Positions 32,497 to 41,153 of a stretch of 64,000 nt of DNA are shown piece by piece. Under the pieces are notes generated by a model that saw only the letters and a program-made list of their open reading frames with translations, did not search any database and was not told the DNA's origin. A program made the translations under genes and the position numbers. The DNA lies in NCBI GenBank assembly GCA_045600845.1, contig JAZRYR010000011.1:62001-126000 (forward strand). Direction: 5' to 3'. The DNA comes from RGIG5612 sp045600845 (GTDB lineage: Bacteria > Bacillota > Clostridia > Lachnospirales > Lachnospiraceae). How positions within the stretch are numbered: position 1 is the first letter of the stretch; each line of letters opens with the position of its first letter.

Positions 32497-35094
32497 TTAT
32501 TTTATGTTATATTTTTCATTGGTCATTTTTGTCAGTTCTTCCATCCGAAGCTTAAATTCCCGGGAGGAGATGAGCTTACAGCCCTGTCCTCGGGTAATCA
32601 ACTGTTCTGCACCATCAGAAGTCACAACGACGATTTTCTTCTTTTTTCCAAGATCATTGGTGAACCGTTCGATATATTGATCCGCGGTTTCATCTTCCCG
32701 TGTGTAGATGGTCTGAACATCCTGGAAACGGTTGCTTTCAATACCATGACCTTTGACCCGGTAAGCATCAAAAACGGCCATAACTTCCGCTTTCGTCATG
32801 GATTTAAACTTACTTAAGGTATCCAGCAGAGAATCTCTGGCGGCATCAATATTTTCCCTGGCAAGTTCGTTTAGTTCTTTCCACGCAAAAATAACGTTAT
32901 ATCCATCAACAATGACAATGTCCGCTTCTTCCATTGGGAATGGAGGCGTAATGGAAATCTTCGGAGCAGTAGGTTCTACCTTCTTTCCACCGAAAGATTT
33001 TTTCCAGTTATTTCCCTGGGATTTATCTTTTGCATTGGAACGGGAAAACTTATTGATAATTGCATTGATTTCTTCTGTTCCCAAAGGGGTATCCGAAACC
33101 GTCCGGCTGCTTTTGGTCACATCAAAATCGTCCCCGGAACGAACCCGTACGGAACCATCAAAAGCTAAATGCATGTGATTATAAACATCGTTATAAGGAA
33201 CAATGACACCGGCTCCATGGGAGCAGAAGACCGAATCCGGAGTATTGCGAAGATCTCTTAATGGATCATAAGCTTTCTCCGCCATGACTTCTTCCGGGTT
33301 GTGACATGGACCATAGCCATCCACCATAAAACTGATTGTGCCCAGTCCTTTGGTATAAGAGGTAAGAGTCTTCGGATAATCCTTTATGGCGGCAACAGGG
33401 CCTCGTCCGTTAATGATGGAAGTTCCTTTTTCTACATTCATATCCGGCATGGAAAATTCTGCATTCATCATGCCTAAATCTGTCAGGGCACGGCCTACAT
33501 TTTCAGAAGGAACTTCGATAGTGAATTTATAGAAAGGCTCTAAAATGCAGCTTTCTGCCATCATCAGGCCCTGACGGACGGCACGGTAAGTGGCCTGACG
33601 GAAATCCCCACCTTCGGTGTGTTTTAAATGCGCCCTGCCATTGATTAACGTAATTTTCATATCGGTAATCGGCGCGCCGATCCGAACACCGCGATGTTGA
33701 CGTTCGGATAAATGGGTCAGAATCAGACGTTGCCAGTTTTTCGCCAGATAATCCGTCTTTGCCTGGGTTTCAAAAATCAGACCGCTTCCTAGCGGCAAAG
33801 GTTCCATTAACAGATGAACTTCCGCGTAATGACGCAAAGGTTCAAAATGGCCGACACCGATGGTAGGTTTCGTTAAGGTTTCTTTATACATAACAGAGCC
33901 GGAATCAAAGGCAACCTCTAAATTGAATTTATCTTTCAGCAAGGATTTCAGGATTTCCAGCTGGACTTCACCCATGACACAGACGGATATTTCATTTTTG
34001 TCCTCATCCCAGCGGATGGACAGTTCCGGATTCTCTTCTTCCAGGGAACGGAAATAAGGAAGAGCAGAGACCGCATCCACATTGCTTAATATTCTTACGC
34101 GGTAATCCAGAATCGGCATCAGCAGGGGCAGAGCAATTTCGGATTCGCATCCATAGCCTTGTCCGGAGAAGCTTTCCTTGAGTCCCGTTAACGCACAGAT
34201 ATCGCCGGCCGATACTTTTTCTGCCAACTGATATTTGTTTCCGGAATAGAGACGGATCTGGTTGATTTTTGAAGAGTCTTCTCCGTCGGTCAGTAAAGTT
34301 TTATTATTCAATGTGCCGCAGGTAACTTTAATGAAAGTCAGGCGGCTGCCGTCGTCGGCGTGATCAATCTTGTAAACCCGGGCGCCGAATTCTTCTTCGG
34401 ACAATTCCTCCGGGTAAAAATCTACGGTGTATTTGTCCAGACCGGACAAAAATTCATCAACCCCTTGAATCTGGAGCGCGGAGCCGAAATAGCATGGAAA
34501 AATCTGTCGGTTCGCAATAAGAGCGGAAATGGTTTCCTCTGTCAGAAAGCCATTTGTTAAATATTCTTCCATGGCGTCTTCCGAACTCATGGCAACCCGG
34601 TCATAAAACTCGTCGGTTCCGTCATCGGAAAAATCCACAGCCAGGTCGGAAGATAATTCCCGGATTTCTTTTAAGAGAACCGGCTTATCCGCACGGTCCT
34701 GGTCCATTTTATTAAAGAAAATAAAGGTCGGAATATTATATTCGGAAAGGAGACGCCAGATGGTCTGTGTCTGTCCTTTGACGCCGTCACTTGCACTGAT
34801 TAAAAGAACGGCATAATCCAGAACCTGGAGAGAACGTTCCATTTCGGAAGAAAAGTCTGCATGGCCCGGGGTGTCGATCATGTTAAAGGTTGTTTGTCCG
34901 TATTGAAAAGTTGTCTGTTTATTGTAGATGGTAATGCCGCGGGCTCGTTCTAACTGATTGTTGTCAAAAAAGGAAGCTCCTTTATCCACTCGACCAAAAT
35001 TACGGATTGCACCGGTACGGAAAAGAACCGCTTCAGACAAAGTGGTTTTACCGGAGTCAACATGTGCAATTATTCCCATCGTGATTTTTTTCAT
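32497..35094 (-). CDS. TetM-like ribosomal GTPase fused to a YacP/Rae1-type NYN domain
   Basis: 865-aa two-part protein. Residues 1 to about 650 are an EF-G-like translational GTPase of the Tet(M)/Tet(O) ribosomal-protection family. G1 is AHVDSGKTT, the switch has RARGITI, G3 is DTPGHADF and G4 is NKMD; domains II-V follow, with AIKDYPKTLTSYTKGLG near domain IV/V. A charged linker leads to a NYN/PIN-like domain at 724-865 (VIVDGYNVIFAWKEL, VFDAYRVKG, YTREDETADQYIE, VVTSDGAEQ) as in YacP/Rae1. Rae1 of Bacillus cleaves mRNA in the ribosomal A site, the place where TetM-type factors bind. A role in ribosome rescue is more likely than drug resistance. It overlaps the YlmH gene by 4 bases. Confidence 0.88.
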   Translation of the reverse strand: MKKITMGIIAHVDSGKTTLSEAVLFRTGAIRNFGRVDKGASFFDNNQLERARGITIYNKQTTFQYGQTTFNMIDTPGHADFSSEMERSLQVLDYAVLLISASDGVKGQTQTIWRLLSEYNIPTFIFFNKMDQDRADKPVLLKEIRELSSDLAVDFSDDGTDEFYDRVAMSSEDAMEEYLTNGFLTEETISALIANRQIFPCYFGSALQIQGVDEFLSGLDKYTVDFYPEELSEEEFGARVYKIDHADDGSRLTFIKVTCGTLNNKTLLTDGEDSSKINQIRLYSGNKYQLAEKVSAGDICALTGLKESFSGQGYGCESEIALPLLMPILDYRVRILSNVDAVSALPYFRSLEEENPELSIRWDEDKNEISVCVMGEVQLEILKSLLKDKFNLEVAFDSGSVMYKETLTKPTIGVGHFEPLRHYAEVHLLMEPLPLGSGLIFETQAKTDYLAKNWQRLILTHLSERQHRGVRIGAPITDMKITLINGRAHLKHTEGGDFRQATYRAVRQGLMMAESCILEPFYKFTIEVPSENVGRALTDLGMMNAEFSMPDMNVEKGTSIINGRGPVAAIKDYPKTLTSYTKGLGTISFMVDGYGPCHNPEEVMAEKAYDPLRDLRNTPDSVFCSHGAGVIVPYNDVYNHMHLAFDGSVRVRSGDDFDVTKSSRTVSDTPLGTEEINAIINKFSRSNAKDKSQGNNWKKSFGGKKVEPTAPKISITPPFPMEEADIVIVDGYNVIFAWKELNELARENIDAARDSLLDTLSKFKSMTKAEVMAVFDAYRVKGHGIESNRFQDVQTIYTREDETADQYIERFTNDLGKKKKIVVVTSDGAEQLITRGQGCKLISSREFKLRMEELTKMTNEKYNIK

Positions 35095-35855
35095 ACGTAT
35101 TTACGAATTTTTATATTTAAACGGCCCTTCCGGCTTTCAGAATGAATTCCGTCATAGATGAATTTCCCAAATCCACGGATCGTAATTTCGTCGCCTGCTT
35201 TTAAAGATTTTCCGGAGTTTTCCGCCAGCCTTCCATTCACAAAGACTTTTTGGTCAGCTAAAAGACGCTTTGCATCTTCCCGTTTTTCCCCGGTAATGGC
35301 GCTGATGATCAGATCCAATCGTTCCGATGCAAGATTTGCAGAAAGGGTCTGGTATTTTATTTCCAGTTCCGGGATTTCTCCTTCTACTTCATTGCAGACA
35401 ACCGTGGTGTGGCGCACCAAAGACAGATTTTCTACAATAAAGTCTGCTGCATTATCCAGGACATAAACCCAGGCTTCCTGACCGCGGATGATAATATCTC
35501 CGGTCAATCCCCGATCTATGCCCAGGGCCATCAGAGAACCTAAAAAATCCCGGTGTGAAAGCTCTTCTGCAAATTTGGGGGCTTTGGGAGCAATGTGAAG
35601 GATGCGGATCGGAGAAGATAACGGATATCCGATATTGGACTCAGACCCGAAAATGACCAGCTTTCGAAGACAGGAACGACAGCCTCCCCACAGTTGATAG
35701 CCGATGGAAGAAAAGTCATTACAACAGCTTAAAAAATAATCCTGTTCTAAAGGAGAAAGAAAGTTGGTATAGGTATAGGCCTGGCGGGCAAGAGAAATGT
35801 CTGCCAGGTCATAAATCCTTTTTATGAAAAATTCCTTCTCTTTCTCAGTGTTCAT
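35091..35855 (-). CDS. YlmH-type S4 RNA-binding protein (RqcP2-like)
   Basis: 254-aa protein with the YlmH architecture. The N-terminal domain contains RIYDLADISLARQAYTYTNFLSPLEQ, the middle domain has LGSLMALGIDRGLTGDII, and the C-terminal S4 domain (about 178-240) has ERLDLIISAITGEKREDAKRLLADQKVFVNGRL. In Bacillus YlmH is usually next to division genes and has been shown to act on stalled 50S-peptidyl-tRNA in ribosome quality control. Here it is the first gene of an operon with the TetM-NYN fusion (ATGA overlap), away from the division cluster at 40-50 kb. Cys residues (CCNDF, CRSC) may be structural. Confidence 0.88.
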   Translation of the reverse strand: MNTEKEKEFFIKRIYDLADISLARQAYTYTNFLSPLEQDYFLSCCNDFSSIGYQLWGGCRSCLRKLVIFGSESNIGYPLSSPIRILHIAPKAPKFAEELSHRDFLGSLMALGIDRGLTGDIIIRGQEAWVYVLDNAADFIVENLSLVRHTTVVCNEVEGEIPELEIKYQTLSANLASERLDLIISAITGEKREDAKRLLADQKVFVNGRLAENSGKSLKAGDEITIRGFGKFIYDGIHSESRKGRLNIKIRKYV

Positions 35856-36017
35856 AAAACAATTTTGGGTATAAAAAAGAGGAATGTCAACAATAAATTA
35901 TGCATAGTACAAAAAAACAAATGTATGTTATGGAAAAATTCTATTCATTCAGTATATTGTAAAGATGGCTTTTTATAATATAAAATAAACCAAATTATTT
36001 AAGGAGATTCGGAAGGA

Positions 36018-36503
36018 ATGTGTAATTGTAAAGATGAGAAAAAAGAAGCTCTGGATAAAGTGCTGGATCGTTTCGGAAGAGACAGCGGGAATCTGATCAG
36101 TATCTTACAGAAAACTCAGGATATTTACGGATATTTACCTTCGGACATCATATATTATGTGGCAGCGGCAACGGGCATTACTCCTTCCCGCGTTATGGGT
36201 GTTGCAACTTTTTATACACAGTTCCGTTTGGAACCAGTAGGAAAATACCTGATCCTGCTTTGTAAAGGAACGGCCTGTCATGTAAATGGAGCAGACCGGA
36301 TTGAGAATGCAATTACTTCTGAACTGGGTATCCGGAACGGGGAAACTACGAAGGATGGATTGTTTTCCTTGAAAACCGTAGCCTGTCTTGGCTGCTGCAG
36401 CCTGTCACCGGTAATGATGATCAACGACAAAACATACGGAACGCTTACTCCGGAAAAGGCTATTCATATCTTAGATGGTCTGAAAGAGGGAAGGGAGGTC
36501 TGA
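36018..36503 (+). CDS. NuoE-like [2Fe-2S] subunit of a soluble flavin redox complex
   Basis: 161-aa thioredoxin-fold ferredoxin. Helical N-terminal region with LISILQKTQDIYGYLP, then GVATFYTQFRL, LCKGTACHVNGA (first two Cys of the cluster at about residues 85-90) and TVACLGCCSLSPVMMIND. It is the 24-kDa subunit type shared by complex I, HydA-linked hydrogenases and NAD-dependent formate dehydrogenases. It starts an operon: NuoF-like gene 2 bases later, then the GltD-like gene. The start ATG 36018 follows AAGGAGA. Confidence 0.9.
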   Translation: MCNCKDEKKEALDKVLDRFGRDSGNLISILQKTQDIYGYLPSDIIYYVAAATGITPSRVMGVATFYTQFRLEPVGKYLILLCKGTACHVNGADRIENAITSELGIRNGETTKDGLFSLKTVACLGCCSLSPVMMINDKTYGTLTPEKAIHILDGLKEGREV

Positions 36504-36505
36504 AT

Positions 36506-38257
36506 ATGAGAATTGTCGTAGGGAAAGGAAGTTGTGGATTAGCTGCTGGCGCCGGAAAGATTTATAGTGCCATTGAGTCTCTGCAGACCGCAGAAGATTC
36601 TTTTGAATTAGGCATTACCGGTTGCGTCGGCATGTGTTTTTTAGAGCCTATTGTAGATATTTATGATGGACATAAATTGGAAGTGCGCCTGGTTCATGTA
36701 GAAGAAAATCAAGTGCAGACAATCGTGGATGCGGTAAGAAGTGGCGACCTGAAGAAAGTAGAGTCGTTCAAAGTATCTGCAGAGGAGGAAACTTTCCTAG
36801 CTCAACAGACCCGAATTGCATTAAGAAATTGTGGAGTAATCGATCCGGAGAATATTGAAAGCTATAAAGCAAGAGGGGGTTATAAGGCTCTGGAAAAAGT
36901 CTTAACGACCATGACACCAGAAGAGGTTATCGAAGAAATCAAAACCTCCGGACTTGCGGGAAGAGGTGGAGCCGGATTTCCGACCTGGTTTAAATGGAAT
37001 GCCGCGAAAAACTCGGAAGGAAAAGAAAAATACCTGATCTGCAATGCAGATGAGGGCGATCCGGGAGCTTTTATGGATCGTGCGGTAATCGAAAGTGATC
37101 CGCATAATCTGCTGGAAGGCATGCTGATTGCAGCTTACGCTATCGGAGCGTCTCAGGCAATTGTATATGTCCGGGCGGAATATCCGTTAGCAATCGTGCG
37201 GCTGGAAAAGGCTATCCATCAGGCGGAAGCGGCTGGATTCCTTGGGGAGAATATCCTTGGCAGCAGCTTTAGCTGCACCATTCGTTATATGGCAGGAGCA
37301 GGAGCTTTTGTCTGCGGAGAAGAAACTGCTTTAATAGAATCCCTGGAAGGAAAGAGGGGCATGCCTCGTCTGAAACCTCCGTTTCCGGCGGTTGCAGGAT
37401 ATCGGTTGAAGCCTTCCAATATCAACAACGTAGAAACCTTTGCAAATGTTGCATGGATCATAAATAACGGAGGCGAGGCCTTTGCATCCATGGGAACCGA
37501 GGATAGTAAAGGAACAAAGGTGTTCGCACTTACGGGAAAAATCAAACGAGGCGGGTTGGTCGAAATTCCAATGGGCCAGACTTTAAGACATGTTGTTTTC
37601 GATATCGGTGGCGGTATACGAGAAGAGAAAAAAGTCAAAGCCGTTCAGTTGGGAGGACCATCCGGCGGATGTATTCCGGAAAAACTCTTGGATACGGTAA
37701 TTGATTACAAGGCCTTAAGCGCTACCGGAGCTATTATGGGGTCCGGCGGAATGGTTGTAATGGATGAAAATACCTGTATGGTCGGCATGGCAAAATTTTT
37801 CCTGGATTTCACATCCAAAGAATCCTGTGGTAAATGTGTCCACTGCAGAATCGGGACAAAAAGAATGCTGGAAATTCTCACCCGGATTGCAGACGGAAAC
37901 GGTCAGGCGGGCGATATCGAACTTCTGGAAGAACTTTGTACAGCAATCAAGGACGGAGCTCTTTGCGGCCTGGGTCAGACTGCCCCAAATCCTGTACTTA
38001 CGACCATTAAATATTTTCGTGAGGAATATGAAGCCCATATTCAGGAGAGGAGATGTCCGGCAAAGGAGTGCGTAAATCTTTTGAGCTATCGTATTGATCC
38101 GGATAAATGTAAAGGATGTACTCTTTGCGCTAAAAAATGTCCGGTAGGGGCTATCCAGGGAGAATTGAAGAACGCCCATGTGATTGACCTGAATCAATGT
38201 ATAAAATGTGGCCAATGCTTTACGGTATGTAAATTTAATGCTGTAAGTATGGAGTAG
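36506..38257 (+). CDS. NuoF-like NADH-binding flavoprotein with extra ferredoxin domains
   Basis: 583-aa HydB/NuoF-type subunit. The N-terminal thioredoxin-like domain carries KGSCGLAAGAG and TGCVGMCFLEP ([2Fe-2S]). The FMN/NADH core has GRGGAGFPTWFKW and CNADEGDPGAFMDR, then GAGAFVCGEETALIESLEG. ESCGKCVHCRIGTKRM provides a [4Fe-4S] (N3-like) site. The C-terminal 60 residues hold two ferredoxin motifs, CKGCTLCAKKCP and CIKCGQCFTVC. It oxidises or reduces NAD(H) and passes electrons to Fe-S clusters. GGGAGG precedes ATG 36506. The complex has no hydrogenase or formate dehydrogenase gene beside it. Confidence 0.92.
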   Translation: MRIVVGKGSCGLAAGAGKIYSAIESLQTAEDSFELGITGCVGMCFLEPIVDIYDGHKLEVRLVHVEENQVQTIVDAVRSGDLKKVESFKVSAEEETFLAQQTRIALRNCGVIDPENIESYKARGGYKALEKVLTTMTPEEVIEEIKTSGLAGRGGAGFPTWFKWNAAKNSEGKEKYLICNADEGDPGAFMDRAVIESDPHNLLEGMLIAAYAIGASQAIVYVRAEYPLAIVRLEKAIHQAEAAGFLGENILGSSFSCTIRYMAGAGAFVCGEETALIESLEGKRGMPRLKPPFPAVAGYRLKPSNINNVETFANVAWIINNGGEAFASMGTEDSKGTKVFALTGKIKRGGLVEIPMGQTLRHVVFDIGGGIREEKKVKAVQLGGPSGGCIPEKLLDTVIDYKALSATGAIMGSGGMVVMDENTCMVGMAKFFLDFTSKESCGKCVHCRIGTKRMLEILTRIADGNGQAGDIELLEELCTAIKDGALCGLGQTAPNPVLTTIKYFREEYEAHIQERRCPAKECVNLLSYRIDPDKCKGCTLCAKKCPVGAIQGELKNAHVIDLNQCIKCGQCFTVCKFNAVSME

Positions 38258-38266
38258 GAGGCGGCC

Positions 38267-40309
38267 ATGAGTGAGATTAAAATTATTATTGATGGAAAAG
38301 AATGCATCGGCCAGTCTGGAGATACGATTCTGGAGATCGCACAGAGAGCAGGCATTTCGATTCCTACATTATGTAATGACGAAAGAGTTGCTCATTATGG
38401 AGCATGTGGTGTGTGCCTGGTTGAAGGAGAAGGACTTCCGAAGCTGATGAGAAGCTGTTCTACGGAAGCAGTCGATGGCTGGGTACTTCATACGGATTCG
38501 GATAGGGTTCTAAAGGCAAGAAAAGTAGCCCTGGAACTTTTAATGAGTGACCATGATGGCGATTGTAAAGGCCCTTGTACCCTGAACTGCCCGGCAGGAA
38601 CCGACTGCATGGGCTATGTGAAGGAAGTAGCCCGGGGCGATTACCATAAAGCGGTTGAAATAATAAAAGATAAATTTCCATTTCCGGCCAGCATTGGCTA
38701 TGTTTGCCCGCATCCTTGCGAAAAAGCCTGCAGAAGGCAATATGTGGAAGAACCGATTTCCATCGCATTAATGAAAAAATATGCCGGTTTAAGGGATTTG
38801 GAAAAAGATACCTGGACGCCGGAAATTCCGGAATCAACTGGAAAGAAGGTTGCCATTATCGGTGGCGGACCGGCGGGGTTGACGGCTGCATTTCTTTTAA
38901 GAAGAAATGGACATGATATTACGGTTTATGATGCAATGGAGCATATGGGCGGAATGTTGCGCTACGGAATTCCGGAATACCGTCTGCCAAAAGCTGTTGT
39001 AGATGCAGAGGTAAAAGAAATCGAAAAGCTCGGCGTTGTAATGGTGAACAACGTGAAAATCGGAAAAGATATTTCTTTCGAAGAAATCAGAGAAAGTGCC
39101 GATGCAACTTTAGTTACGATCGGGGCCTGGAGTTCCCAGAAGATTGGCTGCAAAGGAGAAGAAGCTGAAGGCGTTATCGGAGCCATTGAATTCTTAAGGG
39201 GAAATATTCTCGGACAGCCATATGATATCGGAGAGAACGTTGCCATCGTTGGTGGTGGAAACTCTGCCATGGATGCGTGCAGAAGTGCTGTCCGACTGGG
39301 CGCAAAAAAAGTTTTTGTCATTTACCGACGCACGCAGGATGAAATGCCGGCGGAACCGGAAGAAATAGAAGAAGCAAAGGAAGAAGGCGTGATTTTCAAA
39401 TTTCTGTCTTCACCGGATGAAATTATTTCAGAAAACGGCCGGGTAACAGCGATAAAACTTCAAAAGATGGAATTGGGCGAAGCAGATGCCAGTGGCAGAA
39501 GAAAGCCGGTTCCTGTAGAAGGGAAATTTGAAATCCTTCCGGTAGATTGTATTATTTCTGCCATTGGCCAGAAAGTAAATCCAGAGGGGTTTGATCTGGA
39601 ACGGAACAGGAAAGGTATTATTCAAGCGGAGGAAAATTCCTTCTGTACCAGCCAGGAAGGCGTATTTGCAGCGGGCGATGCAGTTAATAAAGGCGCAGGC
39701 ATTGCAATTGCTGCGATTGCAGAAGCTGGGAAAGCGGCTATTGCCATTGACCGCTACCTGAAAGGCCAGAAGTTTTCTTATAAAACTCCATTCACTTCAG
39801 AACGAGATTTGGAAACTGTAAAGAAAGAACTGGAGGAAAAAGAAAAGATTTCCCGGATTAAGACTCTGAAACGGCCGGCAGAGGAGAGGAAACTCGACTT
39901 TAAAGATATTACCCTTCTCCCGGAGGAAAAGATGATTCAGGAAGAGGCAAAGCGATGCCTGGAGTGCGGTTGTCATGATTATGAAAAGTGCACTCTGATT
40001 CAGTGTGCAAACTGTCAGGAAATCTGTCCGGAACGCTGGAAAGGAGAGTATCACCCAGGCTTTGTTGAAACGAATCTGGTCGTTATTGAAAGAAACCAGA
40101 AGAAATGTATTTCCTGCAATCTTTGTGTGAGAATTTGCGAAGAAAAAGTGAAAAAAAGTATTTTAGGCTTGGTTGGAAGAGGTTTTACAACGGTTATCAA
40201 ACCGGAATTTCAGAAACCGGAAATCATTGCCGAATGCAAAGAATGCCTTCTTTGTGCAGATGCTTGTCCGACGGGAGCTTTAAAAATTTTGATACAGGTA
40301 AAAATGTAG
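38267..40309 (+). CDS. GltD/NfnB-like FAD-NAD(P)H oxidoreductase with Fe-S domains
   Basis: 680-aa fusion. Residues 1-80 are a plant-type [2Fe-2S] ferredoxin (CNDERVAHYGACGVC). The 80-190 region has CKGPCTLNCPAGTDC and CPHPCEKACRR, Cys-rich sites as in GltD-type proteins. The dinucleotide folds are IIGGGPAGLTAAFLLR (FAD) and IVGGGNSAMDACRSAVRLG (NAD(P)H), with VFAAGDAVNKGAG closing the FAD domain. The tail has CLECGCHDYEKC, then two ferredoxin motifs, CISCNLCVRIC and CKECLLCADACP. With the NuoE and NuoF subunits it forms an StnABC-like (Sporomusa-type Nfn) complex candidate linking NADH, NADPH and ferredoxin. Other NuoEF partners such as FdhF or HydA are not nearby. Confidence 0.85.
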   Translation: MSEIKIIIDGKECIGQSGDTILEIAQRAGISIPTLCNDERVAHYGACGVCLVEGEGLPKLMRSCSTEAVDGWVLHTDSDRVLKARKVALELLMSDHDGDCKGPCTLNCPAGTDCMGYVKEVARGDYHKAVEIIKDKFPFPASIGYVCPHPCEKACRRQYVEEPISIALMKKYAGLRDLEKDTWTPEIPESTGKKVAIIGGGPAGLTAAFLLRRNGHDITVYDAMEHMGGMLRYGIPEYRLPKAVVDAEVKEIEKLGVVMVNNVKIGKDISFEEIRESADATLVTIGAWSSQKIGCKGEEAEGVIGAIEFLRGNILGQPYDIGENVAIVGGGNSAMDACRSAVRLGAKKVFVIYRRTQDEMPAEPEEIEEAKEEGVIFKFLSSPDEIISENGRVTAIKLQKMELGEADASGRRKPVPVEGKFEILPVDCIISAIGQKVNPEGFDLERNRKGIIQAEENSFCTSQEGVFAAGDAVNKGAGIAIAAIAEAGKAAIAIDRYLKGQKFSYKTPFTSERDLETVKKELEEKEKISRIKTLKRPAEERKLDFKDITLLPEEKMIQEEAKRCLECGCHDYEKCTLIQCANCQEICPERWKGEYHPGFVETNLVVIERNQKKCISCNLCVRICEEKVKKSILGLVGRGFTTVIKPEFQKPEIIAECKECLLCADACPTGALKILIQVKM

Positions 40310-40347
40310 ATTTTTTATCGGATTTTTAGTCAAAAAGTAACAATTAT

Positions 40348-40380
40348 AAAAGGACCGAACCTTGGTCCTTTTATTTTTTC
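40348..40380 (+). terminator. Terminator after the redox operon
   Basis: AAAAGGACC (40348-40356) pairs with GGTCCTTTT (40364-40372), then ATTTTTT. Confidence 0.9.
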
Positions 40381-40493
40381 CCCTTTTTTAATAAAATCCC
40401 TCCACTTTCTTCCCCCTTTTTTTGAAAAACTTAAAAAACCTTTATTTTTCAAGGCTTTCTTCCATATTTTTTTAAAAAAATTAAAAAAAATAG

Positions 40494-40522
40494 TTGCTTT
40501 TTTTGATATAAAATAGTAAAAT
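40494..40522 (+). promoter_or_regulatory. Sigma-A promoter of the mraZ operon
   Basis: TTGCTT (40494-40499), 17-bp spacer, TAAAAT (40517-40522). Start expected near 40529, just before the MraZ boxes. The 110 bases before it are homopolymer-rich A/T with no gene. Confidence 0.65.
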
Positions 40523-40532
40523 CACCATAAAA

Positions 40533-40568
40533 GTAGAGAAAAGTGGTACTTAGTGGAGCAAAGTGGGA
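40533..40568 (+). promoter_or_regulatory. MraZ operator: four 10-bp direct repeats
   Basis: GTAGAG, GTGGTA, GTGGAG and GTGGGA begin at 40533, 40543, 40553 and 40563, exactly 10 bases apart. MraZ binds GTGG-type direct repeats with one-turn spacing in bacteria such as Escherichia coli and mollicutes. The boxes lie at the predicted transcription start, so MraZ would block its own operon. Confidence 0.85.
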
Positions 40569-40642
40569 AATACTCCGAGCCGGCAACTTCTTTTATTTAT
40601 TTTATTTTTTGCGATTGCTCAAGAGTAAAGGGCACGGCGCTC

Positions 40643-40677
40643 CTTAAGTTATATACAATGCGTGATTCACGCTTAAG
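40643..40677 (+). other. Hairpin in the mraZ leader
   Basis: GCGTGA (40660-40665) and TCACGC (40667-40672) form a tight stem around one T, enclosed by two CTTAAG copies (40643-40648, 40672-40677) that can also pair. No T-run follows. It is 36 bases before the mraZ start. Confidence 0.4.
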
Positions 40678-40712
40678 TATAAATTTGACAAAATGTCGCT
40701 GGGAGGTAACAG

Positions 40713-41153
40713 GTGAGCACTATGTTTATGGGTGAATACAACCATTCCATAGATGCCAAGGGCAGAATAATCATTCCTTCGAAATTCAGGGAATTGCTTG
40801 GTGAAAATTTCGTGGTTACGAAGGGTTTAGACGGCTGCTTGTGGGTTTTTCCAAACGAAGAATGGGATGATTTCGCAGGGAAACTCCGCAGCCTGCCTGT
40901 TGCCAATAAAGATGCCAGAAAGTTCGTAAGACATTTTATGGCTGGCGCCATGAATGCAGAACTGGATAAGCAGGGACGAATTTTACTGCCGCAGAATTTA
41001 AGAGAAAGTGCGGGATTAGATAAAGATATCACAATGGTAGGTATTGGCTCCAGAATTGAAATCTGGGATAAAAAAGCCTGGGAAGAAGGAGCAACCTACG
41101 ACAATATGGATGATGTAGCAGAACATATGGGAGATTGGGGATTTGGAATTTAA
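40713..41153 (+). CDS. mraZ: MraZ, transcriptional regulator of the division/wall cluster
   Basis: 146-aa SpoVT/AbrB-type regulator with the duplicated MraZ domain: MFMGEYNHSIDAKGRIIIPSKFR (first half) and AELDKQGRILLPQNLRESAGL (second half), each with the DxxGR signature. It represses the operon through the repeats upstream. GGGAGG (40701-40706) is 6 bases from GTG 40713, so I use this start; ATG 40722 (MFMGEY) would be the usual N terminus but is 15 bases away. It overlaps rsmH by 11 bases. Confidence 0.93.
   Translation: MSTMFMGEYNHSIDAKGRIIIPSKFRELLGENFVVTKGLDGCLWVFPNEEWDDFAGKLRSLPVANKDARKFVRHFMAGAMNAELDKQGRILLPQNLRESAGLDKDITMVGIGSRIEIWDKKAWEEGATYDNMDDVAEHMGDWGFGI

Noticed and set aside
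32497..35094. Tetracycline resistance gene
   Set aside because: The TetM-like body is recognisable, but the added NYN domain and the operon with YlmH point to a housekeeping ribosome function. No evidence of transfer, such as altered base composition or mobile elements, is seen.
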